From assembly GCA_003537695.1 (NCBI GenBank), contig DPRC01000093.1, positions 39,884-51,583 on the forward strand: a DNA stretch of 11,700 nt. The letters are read 5' to 3'. Origin of the DNA: Polaribacter sp. (GTDB lineage Bacteria > Bacteroidota > Bacteroidia > Flavobacteriales > Flavobacteriaceae). Below, in pieces: positions 6,474 to 11,700 of this stretch (position 1 is its first letter; the number at the start of each line of letters is the position of its first letter). The translations under genes and the position numbers were made by a program. The notes under the pieces are model-generated. The model saw only the letters and a program-made list of their open reading frames with translations. It was not told the origin of the DNA and ran no database searches.

Positions 6474-7774
6474 AAACAGCAGTAAATATTTTTTGGTTTC
6501 GAAGAGATCTGAGGTTGGATGATAATGTCGGTTTTTACAATGCCTTAAAAAGTGAGCATCCCGTGCTTCCTGTTTTTATTTTTGACGAAGATATTTTAAA
6601 AAAACTTCCAAAAAAAGATGCGCGACTCAGTTTTATATATGAAACGTTGCAGGAGATGCGTGCCACTTTAAATAAAAAACACCAGAGCGGCATTGCCATG
6701 CTTCATGGAAAACCGGCAGCTATTTTTAAAAAACTAGCCTCAGAATATACCATAGGCACCGTCTTCACGAATCGAGATTATGAACCCTATGCTACCGAAA
6801 GAGATCAGCAGGTTGCCGAAGTATTAACACTCCACGGCATTCAGTTTGAAACTTTTAAAGACCAGGTTATCTTTGAAAAAAACGAGGTTGTAAAAAAGGA
6901 TGGATTGCCCTATAAGGTGTACACTCCTTTTATGAAAGTTTGGAAAGAAAAATTTAAAACGCATAATCTAGATTTTTACTATACCAGTTCTTTTTTAAAA
7001 AATTTAGTTCAAGATAGTAACCTACCAAACTTAAGTTTAGCAGCCATAGGTTTTGAACCAGCCTTGCAAAAAATAGAAAATTATACGGTGACCCCAAAGC
7101 TGATTCAAGCTTACGAAGAGACCCGAAATTTCCCTGCATTAGATTCCACCTCAAAAGTAGGCCCTCATTTGCGTTTTGGAACGGTAAGTGTTCGTAAAAT
7201 GATAGCAAAAGCAATTTCTGAAAAGAATGAAATCTTCTGGCAAGAATTAATATGGAGAGAATTTTTTATGCAGATTCTTTGGCATTTCCCACACACCTCA
7301 AAAAGCGCTTTCAAGCCAAAATATGACCGCATCGATTGGCGTAATAATGAAACTGAATTTGACAAGTGGTGCAAAGGCGAAACCGGCTATCCTTTAGTTG
7401 ACGCTGGAATGCGTCAGTTAAATGAAACGGGGTTTATGCACAATAGAATTCGAATGCTAGTAGGTAGTTTTCTCTGTAAACACTTATTAATAGATTGGAG
7501 ATGGGGAGAAGCCTATTTTGCTGAAAAGTTGCACGACTATGACATGTCCAGTAATGTTGGTAATTGGCAATGGGTTGCAGGGTCTGGAGTAGATGCTTCC
7601 CCTTATTTTAGAATCTTTAATCCAACAACACAAATTAAAAAGTTTGACAAAGACTTAGCGTATATTAAGAAATGGGTTCCTGATTTCCAAGAATTCACCT
7701 ATGCAAAAGAAATCGTAGACCACAAAGAAGCGCGAGAAAGATGCTTGTCTACTTACAAAGAAGCCTTGCAATAA
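6470..7774 (+). CDS. phrB: Class I CPD deoxyribodipyrimidine photolyase
   Basis: A 434-residue light-driven DNA repair enzyme that splits cyclobutane pyrimidine dimers with reduced FAD. Residues 5-130 are the antenna domain (opening NIFWFRRDLRLDDN) and 205-432 the FAD domain. The electron-transfer triad is complete: Trp290, Trp343 and Trp366 match E. coli Trp306, Trp359 and Trp382. Asn362 takes the place of the flavin-N5 Asn. ELIWREFFMQILW at 259-271 and GETGYPLVDAGMRQLNETG at 303-321 are canonical. Glu105 in NRDYEPY aligns with the E. coli folate-binding Glu109, so an MTHF antenna is likely; this alignment is by eye. The length is slightly under that of E. coli PhrB. It is the last gene of the island, coupled by a 4-base overlap to the SRPBCC gene, and is followed by a gene-free stretch of 309 bases. 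Confidence 0.96.
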   Translation: MKTAVNIFWFRRDLRLDDNVGFYNALKSEHPVLPVFIFDEDILKKLPKKDARLSFIYETLQEMRATLNKKHQSGIAMLHGKPAAIFKKLASEYTIGTVFTNRDYEPYATERDQQVAEVLTLHGIQFETFKDQVIFEKNEVVKKDGLPYKVYTPFMKVWKEKFKTHNLDFYYTSSFLKNLVQDSNLPNLSLAAIGFEPALQKIENYTVTPKLIQAYEETRNFPALDSTSKVGPHLRFGTVSVRKMIAKAISEKNEIFWQELIWREFFMQILWHFPHTSKSAFKPKYDRIDWRNNETEFDKWCKGETGYPLVDAGMRQLNETGFMHNRIRMLVGSFLCKHLLIDWRWGEAYFAEKLHDYDMSSNVGNWQWVAGSGVDASPYFRIFNPTTQIKKFDKDLAYIKKWVPDFQEFTYAKEIVDHKEARERCLSTYKEALQ

Positions 7775-7800
7775 ATACCAATCGCTTCTTTTGAGTTTTT

Positions 7801-7816
7801 AGGAAATCAGTTTCCT
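7801..7816. other. Stem-loop 26 bases after the phrB stop
   Basis: A perfect 6-bp stem AGGAAA / TTTCCT closes a TCAG loop. T5 precedes it, and A5 follows after a GAT bulge, so the stem could extend to 11 pairs. No T-run follows on either strand, so it is not a classic intrinsic terminator. It may instead define or protect the 3' end of the photolyase transcript. Confidence 0.45.
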
Positions 7817-7911
7817 GATAAAAATCTGCTGCTGCAAAAAAAAGATTTTACAATGACCAACAATCTTAAGGTCCCATGTGTGCTGTCCTTCAAAAAAAAC
7901 TTAAAAACATC

Positions 7912-8070
7912 AGCGCTAGTTAGTTAGAGAAAAGCGCTTTCTAATTTATAATTCTTTCAAAAACAATAATTATTTGCTAAAGAAAAGTGACGTTAGAATT
8001 CCTGATTAGTGCACAAAAAATAAATCATTTTTAGTTAGGCAATGCGCTAATTTTATATTTAATTTGCGCT
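7912..8070. repeat. Degenerate repeat with paired GCGCT motifs
   Basis: The pentamer GCGCT occurs at 7913, 7934, 8044 and 8066, giving two pairs spaced 21 and 22 bases, about two DNA turns each. The segments TAGTTAG...GCGCT...AATTT at 7921-7955 and 8032-8064 align as two diverged copies about 110 bases apart. AAAGCGCTTT at 7931-7940 is a perfect palindrome. The copies could be a duplicated promoter/upstream region of the tRNA gene or protein-binding sites. Chance resemblance in AT-rich DNA is not excluded. Confidence 0.4.
8035..8066 (+). promoter_or_regulatory. Possible tRNA-Thr promoter
   Basis: TTAATTTG at 8059-8066 differs from the Bacteroidota -7 element TAnnTTTG by one base. TTA at 8035-8037, 21 bases upstream, is a one-base variant of the -33 TTG. 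Transcription would begin about ten bases before the tRNA. The position is good but the motif is weak. Confidence 0.35.
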
Positions 8071-8083
8071 CTGAAAAACAAAG

Positions 8084-8157
8084 GCCGATGTAGCTCAGCT
8101 GGCTAGAGCAGCTGATTTGTAATCAGCAGGTCGTGGGTTCGAGTCCCTCCATCGGCT
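8084..8157 (+). tRNA. tRNA-Thr (anticodon UGU)
   Basis: A complete 74-base cloverleaf. The acceptor arms GCCGATG (8084-8090) and CATCGGC (8150-8156) pair fully, with discriminator T at 8157. The D stem is GCTC/GAGC. The anticodon stem GCTGA/TCAGC encloses the loop TTTGTAA with anticodon TGT at 8118-8120, which reads ACA and other Thr codons. The T arm GTGGG-TTCGAGT-CCCTC has one T-T mismatch at the second pair (50-64). CCA is not encoded, so it is added after transcription. It stands alone, not in a tRNA cluster, and is followed by a strong terminator. Confidence 0.97.
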
Positions 8158-8167
8158 CTAAATATTG

Positions 8168-8198
8168 AAAAGCTTCAAATTTATTTTGAAGCTTTTTT
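8168..8198 (+). terminator. Intrinsic terminator after tRNA-Thr
   Basis: A perfect 12-bp stem, AAAAGCTTCAAA (8168-8179) and TTTGAAGCTTTT (8185-8196), with a 5-base loop TTTAT and a run of six T at 8193-8198. It starts 11 bases after the tRNA. The A-run on the 5' side would also let it work on the other strand, although no gene converges on it here. Confidence 0.85.
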
Positions 8199-8365
8199 AT
8201 TTGAAATAAAAAGAAACCATCAGCAACCCTATTCCTTTTAACTGCGTGCACCAATACAGAGATACAACCGTATGTTTTTAGACATCTTGCGCACTCACCC
8301 AACAACATTATGGGTACTTTAAAAAAAACCCAGATACCCTTTAAATTTACTTTTTTATAATATCT

Positions 8366-8381
8366 TTACTTCCGAAAGTAA
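8366..8381. other. Palindrome upstream of udk
   Basis: TTACTT (8366-8371) and AAGTAA (8376-8381) are perfect inverted arms around CCGA, ending 26 bases before the udk start. The location suits an operator or leader hairpin for the udk transcript, and a 6-bp palindrome could also be chance. The remainder of 8199-8407 shows no gene and no clear promoter. Confidence 0.3.
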
Positions 8382-8407
8382 CAATTGTATCAAAATCATA
8401 AATTTCT

Positions 8408-9013
8408 ATGCTCATTATTGGAATTGCGGGTGGAACTGGAAGTGGTAAAACCACCGTTGTAAATCAAATTATAAAACAATTACCAACAGATGAAGTCTGT
8501 GTAATTTCTCAAGATTCTTACTATAACGAAACGGATAACTTGCCCTATGAGGAAAGGGCTAAGATTAACTTTGACCATCCGAGAGCCATCGACTTTGATT
8601 TAATTATCAGACATCTAAAAGCATTAAAAGCGGGGAACAACATCAACCAACCCGTCTATTCATTTGTAACCCACAATAGAACGAAAGACACCATAAAAAC
8701 ACACCCAAGAAAAGTGGTCATCGTTGAGGGAATCCTTATTTTTAATAACAAAGAATTAAGAGATTTATTTGATATAAAAATATTCGTGCATGCAGAAACA
8801 GATGAACGTCTCATTCGAAGGCTAAAGCGAGACATTACAGAAAGAGGTAGAGATATTGATGAAGTATTGAGCAGGTATCAAACCACCTTAAAGCCGATGC
8901 ATCAGCAATTTATTGAGCCTACTAAGAATTTTGCAGATTTAATTATTCCGAATGATCGCTTTAATACCGTTGCCATCGATATTGTAAGAACAGTGATAAA
9001 TGAACGATTATAG
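8408..9013 (+). CDS. udk: Uridine kinase
   Basis: A 201-residue cytoplasmic P-loop kinase that phosphorylates uridine and cytidine to UMP and CMP in pyrimidine salvage. The Walker A loop is GGTGSGKTT at residues 8-16. SQDSYY (34-39) carries the family Asp-Ser-Tyr-Tyr motif, NFDHPRAIDFDL (54-65) and QPVYSF (81-86) form the nucleoside-binding segments, and VVIVEGIL (103-110) contains the Walker B-like strand. The Arg-rich lid is RLIRRLKRDITERGRD (134-149), and YQTTLKPMHQQFIEPTK (157-173) is typical of bacterial Udk. Length is normal for the family (about 200-215). It leads a run with the next two genes: the FtsB-like gene starts two bases after its stop. No Shine-Dalgarno sequence is visible, as usual in this phylum. 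Confidence 0.96.
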   Translation: MLIIGIAGGTGSGKTTVVNQIIKQLPTDEVCVISQDSYYNETDNLPYEERAKINFDHPRAIDFDLIIRHLKALKAGNNINQPVYSFVTHNRTKDTIKTHPRKVVIVEGILIFNNKELRDLFDIKIFVHAETDERLIRRLKRDITERGRDIDEVLSRYQTTLKPMHQQFIEPTKNFADLIIPNDRFNTVAIDIVRTVINERL

Positions 9014-9015
9014 CG

Positions 9016-9333
9016 ATGTCTTTAAAAAGCATAAAAAATAAAAAAGTATTTAAAATTTTGACGAATACCTTTGTCCTAATTTTTATTCCATTCTTAGTAT
9101 GGATGTTATTTTTTGATGAAAATTCGTACCTCACACACCGTAAATTCAATAAAGAAATAGAGGATTTGGAGCGTACAATTTCATTTTATCAGTTAAAAAT
9201 AGCTTCTGATAAAGCAACCATTGACAAGTTAGGAGACTCCCTGCAATTGGAGCGTTTTGCGAGAGAAACCTATCTCATGAAAAGAGAGAACGAAGATATT
9301 TATATCATAGAATTTGATACCCTACAAAAATAA
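9016..9333 (+). CDS. Septum formation initiator, FtsB/DivIC family
   Basis: A 105-residue bitopic membrane protein of the divisome, expected to join FtsL and FtsQ (DivIB) in activating septal cell-wall synthesis. It has a short basic cytoplasmic tail (residues 1-13), one membrane helix (about 15-33) and a periplasmic coiled coil (about 40-75). The conserved C-terminal end LERFARETYLMKRENEDIYI (78-97) is the signature of the family. Length is normal. The udk-ftsB pairing is common in Flavobacteriaceae, from memory. Its stop overlaps the start of the mutase small-subunit gene by one base (TAATG), so translation is probably coupled although the roles are unrelated. Confidence 0.9.
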   Translation: MSLKSIKNKKVFKILTNTFVLIFIPFLVWMLFFDENSYLTHRKFNKEIEDLERTISFYQLKIASDKATIDKLGDSLQLERFARETYLMKRENEDIYIIEFDTLQK

Positions 9334-10694
9334 TGAGCGATTTCCTATTTAGTGAATTTGAAGAAACCTCACCTGCTGCTTGGAAACAAAAAATTCAAGT
9401 AGACTTAAAAGGTGCAGATTACAACGACACACTACTTTGGAAAACGAATGAGGGAATTACTGTAAAGCCGTTTTACACCAAAGAGGACAAGACGTATCAG
9501 AAACCAATTGCTGCAAAAGAAGGTTTCAGCATTTGTCAGACCATTATTATCGCGAACGAGAAAGAAGAGAACCTCTTACTACTGGCTGCCTTAGAAAGAG
9601 GCGCTACTGCCATACAGTTTATTGCAAAAAATAAATTTGATCCTGCTATTTTATTGCAAGGAGCTGATCTCACTGCATTAAAAATTTACTTTAAGTTGGA
9701 TTTTTTAGATGCAGGGTTTACTGCTGAAATCGAACAATTTAGCAATGCAAAACACTGCTACTTTCAAATAGATATATTAGGGAGTCTTGCAGAAGTAGGA
9801 AATTGGTTTGTAAGCTTAAAGGAAGATTATCACCAATTAGAAAAGATCGCATCTTCTACCGAAAACTCAATTGCTGTCTCTGGAGACCTGTATCAAAACG
9901 CAGGTGCCAATATGGTACAGCAACTTGCATACACGTTGGCGCATGCCAATGAATATTTAAATCATTTTGGGGCAGAAAACGCACATAAAATCCATTTTCA
10001 ATTTTCTGTTGCGGGTCATTATTTTCATGAAATTGCAAAGCTCAGAGCCTTTCGACTTTTATGGGAAGCACTCTTAAAAGAGTATGGTATTGAAAATATG
10101 GAAGCACATATTTTTGTACAACCCTCTACTCGAAATAAAACTATTTATGATTACAATGTGAATATGTTGCGGACCACCTCTGAATGCATGAGTGCTATTT
10201 TAGGAGGTGCAGACACAATTTCTAACATTCCTTACGATCATATCTACGCAGAAAAAAACGACTTTGGGGAGCGGATTGCTAGAAATCAGCTGTTAATATT
10301 GCAACAAGAAAGCGGCTTCCAAGAGGCACAAAACTTTGCTGAAGGAAGTTATTACATCGCATCTCTTAGCACACAAATGGCCGAGAAGGCTTTGACTATC
10401 TTTAAACAAATAGAACAAGGTGGTGGTTTTTTAAAACAATTAAAAGAGGGCCATATTCAGCGAAAAATAAAAGAAAATGCAAGCAAAGAGGACGCACAAT
10501 TTCGGCATAAAGAACTTATTTTATTAGGGGCAAACTTGTACCCTAATAAAGAGAATTTTATGCAGGGAAATCTCGCATTGGATCCCTTTGTAAAACAGCG
10601 GAATATAAAAACATTATTTCCCCCAATCATCAGAAAAAGGCTTTCCGAAAATCTTGAAAAACAAAGATTACAGCAGGAAACACCCCAGTTATAA
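9333..10694 (+). CDS. mutA: Methylmalonyl-CoA mutase, small (beta) subunit
   Basis: A 453-residue homologue of the mutase TIM barrel that pairs with the catalytic large subunit encoded next. The enzyme interconverts succinyl-CoA and (R)-methylmalonyl-CoA with adenosylcobalamin. Visible family segments include EETSPAAWKQKIQVDLKGAD (11-30), FRLLWEAL (237-244), the RTTSECMSAILGGADTI run (275-291), NIPYDHIY and FAEGSYYIASLSTQMAEKA (338-356). The active-site residues of the large subunit are not kept, as expected for the structural subunit. At 453 residues it ends after the barrel and lacks the C-terminal cobalamin-binding-like domain found in the roughly 640-residue actinobacterial MutA. This short form seems usual in flavobacteria, from memory. 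An 86-base structured spacer precedes the large-subunit gene. Confidence 0.94.
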   Translation: MSDFLFSEFEETSPAAWKQKIQVDLKGADYNDTLLWKTNEGITVKPFYTKEDKTYQKPIAAKEGFSICQTIIIANEKEENLLLLAALERGATAIQFIAKNKFDPAILLQGADLTALKIYFKLDFLDAGFTAEIEQFSNAKHCYFQIDILGSLAEVGNWFVSLKEDYHQLEKIASSTENSIAVSGDLYQNAGANMVQQLAYTLAHANEYLNHFGAENAHKIHFQFSVAGHYFHEIAKLRAFRLLWEALLKEYGIENMEAHIFVQPSTRNKTIYDYNVNMLRTTSECMSAILGGADTISNIPYDHIYAEKNDFGERIARNQLLILQQESGFQEAQNFAEGSYYIASLSTQMAEKALTIFKQIEQGGGFLKQLKEGHIQRKIKENASKEDAQFRHKELILLGANLYPNKENFMQGNLALDPFVKQRNIKTLFPPIIRKRLSENLEKQRLQQETPQL

Positions 10695-10780
10695 AACGAC
10701 TCTCAACGGATAGTCGTGCGTAAAAAAATCATAAAACAACCCCCAAGGCCGCAAGGCACGATATTTAATACCCTTAGAAA
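10695..10780 (+). promoter_or_regulatory. Structured mutA-mutB spacer with competing stem-loops
   Basis: Stem A is ACGACT (10696-10701) with AGTCGT (10712-10717). It can lengthen past one mismatch to TC/GA around an AACG tetraloop. Stem B pairs TCGTGC (10714-10719) with GCACGA (10756-10761). The two share 10714-10717 and so exclude each other. CAAGGC is repeated at 10744 and 10752. Such a layout could adjust the ratio of the two subunits, but only inspection by eye supports it. No T-run follows stem A, so it is not a standard terminator. Confidence 0.35.
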
Positions 10781-11700
10781 ATGAGTAGAAAGCCAATTGA
10801 AAACATATCTCTTTCTAAAAAAAATACATCTAAAGAAGAAGCCTTTCAACATGAAGGTTTTGTTGCGGGTATCGCCCCTAATTTAAGAGGACCCTATTCC
10901 ACCATGTTTGTGCGAAGACCTTGGACTATTAGACAGTACGCCGGATTCTCTACTGCACAAGAAAGCAATGCTTTTTACAAAAGAAATTTAGAAGCGGGGC
11001 AAAAGGGTCTTTCTGTTGCTTTTGATTTGGCGACACACAGAGGTTATGACTCTGACCACGAACGCGTTCAAGGAGATGTTGGAAAAGCAGGTGTTGCCAT
11101 TGACTCTGTTGAGGACATGAAGGTATTGTTTGATCAGATTCCCTTAGATAAAATGTCGGTTTCTATGACCATGAATGGTGCCGTACTTCCAATTCTAGCA
11201 TTTTATATTGTGGCTGCAGAGGAACAAGGTGTTTCCCTAGAAGCACTCTCAGGAACCATTCAAAATGATATTTTAAAGGAATTCATGGTGCGCAATACTT
11301 ACATTTATCCGCCAGCACCTTCCATGAAAATTATTGCTGATATTTTTAAATATACCAGTTCTAAAATGCCAAAGTTTAATTCTATTTCTATTTCAGGGTA
11401 CCACATGCAAGAAGCAGGTGCTACCGCAGAAATTGAATTGGCATATACACTTGCAGATGGATTAGAATATATAAAAAAAGGGATTGCAGCAGGAATGGAT
11501 ATTGATGCATTTGCCCCGCGGTTATCGTTTTTCTGGGCGATTGGAATGGATCATTTTACAGAAATCGCCAAATTACGGGCAGCAAGAATGCTGTGGGCAA
11601 AAATTGTAAAACAATTCAATCCTAAAAACCCAAAATCGCTTGCACTCCGGACGCATTGCCAAACTAGTGGGTGGAGTTTAACGCAGCAAGACCCTTTTAA
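10781..11700 (+). CDS. mutB: Methylmalonyl-CoA mutase, large (alpha) subunit, 5' part
   Basis: The first 306 codons of a gene that runs off the window; the family is about 710-740 residues, so the barrel is incomplete and the cobalamin domain is not seen. [14 protein letters not shown] at 46-59 and [17 protein letters not shown] at 76-92 are typical of the catalytic subunit. With a constant offset of 36 from the Propionibacterium enzyme (numbers from memory), Tyr53, Thr159, Gln161, Arg171 and His208 match Tyr89, Thr195, Gln197, Arg207 and His244, the substrate-binding and catalytic residues. It should therefore be active. A TAG stop lies in frame two codons before the ATG, so this is the first possible start. 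With the small subunit it routes propionyl-CoA carbon to or from succinyl-CoA. Confidence 0.96.
   Translation, partial: MSRKPIENISLSKKNTSKEEAFQHEGFVAGIAPNLRGPYSTMFVRRPWTIRQYAGFSTAQESNAFYKRNLEAGQKGLSVAFDLATHRGYDSDHERVQGDVGKAGVAIDSVEDMKVLFDQIPLDKMSVSMTMNGAVLPILAFYIVAAEEQGVSLEALSGTIQNDILKEFMVRNTYIYPPAPSMKIIADIFKYTSSKMPKFNSISISGYHMQEAGATAEIELAYTLADGLEYIKKGIAAGMDIDAFAPRLSFFWAIGMDHFTEIAKLRAARMLWAKIVKQFNPKNPKSLALRTHCQTSGWSLTQQDPF

Larger units (their letters stand above)
7775..8083. other. Non-coding stretch between phrB and tRNA-Thr
   Basis: No convincing gene is present. The longest Met-started frame I noticed is 24 codons from 7853. The stretch holds a stem-loop at 7801-7816, a degenerate repeat pair (7912-7955 and 8030-8066) and a possible tRNA promoter. 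Otherwise it is AT-rich sequence with A-runs. Confidence 0.6.

Noticed and set aside
7853..7927. 24-codon + strand frame after phrB
   Set aside because: It has ordinary chance length for AT-rich DNA, no recognisable motif and no close neighbour on its strand.
8123..8308. Minus-strand frame of 61 codons ending in a Met-Glu-Gly-Leu-Glu-Pro-Thr-Thr-Cys string
   Set aside because: Its C-terminus is the antisense of the tRNA gene, a well-known source of false proteins, and it runs through the terminator hairpin.
8361..8368. TATCTTTA as a udk -7 element
   Set aside because: It has one mismatch and no TTG or near variant 17-23 bases upstream, so it is too weak to call.
10901..10960. Loss of the catalytic Tyr in the mutase large subunit (Phe in TMF)
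   Set aside because: That Phe aligns with position 79, which varies; the catalytic Tyr is the one in RQYAGF (Tyr53) and is present.
1..11700. CRISPR arrays, insertion sequences, phage genes, toxin-antitoxin pairs
   Set aside because: I saw no regularly spaced repeats, transposase or integrase motifs, or paired small genes of known toxin type.

Overview
The window looks like the chromosome of a low-GC flavobacterium (Bacteroidota, probably a marine Flavobacteriaceae). Support: AT-rich DNA, genes without Shine-Dalgarno-like leaders, Bacteroidota-type -7 promoter elements (TAnnTTTG), a 57-residue protein resembling the small Lacal_2735 family of Flavobacteriaceae, and a split methylmalonyl-CoA mutase with a short small subunit. 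All genes lie on the + strand. Nothing points to a plasmid, phage or insertion sequence.

Positions 1-7774 form a dense light-damage / photoprotection island, probably one or two operons. It begins with the 3' part of an iron-sulfur bacterial cryptochrome/photolyase (FeS-BCP, the (6-4) photolyase type), which overlaps a second, divergent photolyase-like flavoprotein (496 aa). After a 95-base gap holding a possible promoter come a conserved-looking unknown protein, a TIGR03643/DUF2805 protein, GTP cyclohydrolase I (folE), two tandem paralogous small helical proteins, a short-chain dehydrogenase-like protein without the catalytic Tyr, a Cys glutathione peroxidase, a Lacal_2735-like small protein, a TspO/MBR membrane protein, an SRPBCC ligand-binding protein and a class I CPD photolyase (phrB). 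Gaps are mostly 2-6 bases or short overlaps. The common theme is repair of UV lesions (three different photolyase-superfamily members), pterin supply for a folate antenna chromophore, and handling of photo-oxidative damage or tetrapyrroles. No regulator of the island is visible here.

Positions 7775-8407 are mostly non-coding. They hold a stem-loop after phrB, a degenerate repeat with paired GCGCT motifs, a tRNA-Thr(UGU) gene and a strong intrinsic terminator.

Positions 8408-11700 are housekeeping and central metabolism: uridine kinase (udk), an FtsB/DivIC-type division protein, the small subunit of methylmalonyl-CoA mutase, and the first 306 codons of the large subunit, which runs off the window. 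The 86-base spacer between the two mutase genes can form two competing stem-loops.

The most original material is the set of unstudied proteins embedded in the photolyase island, the SDR-like protein lacking its catalytic Tyr, and the photolyase paralogue lacking most of the usual electron-transfer residues.
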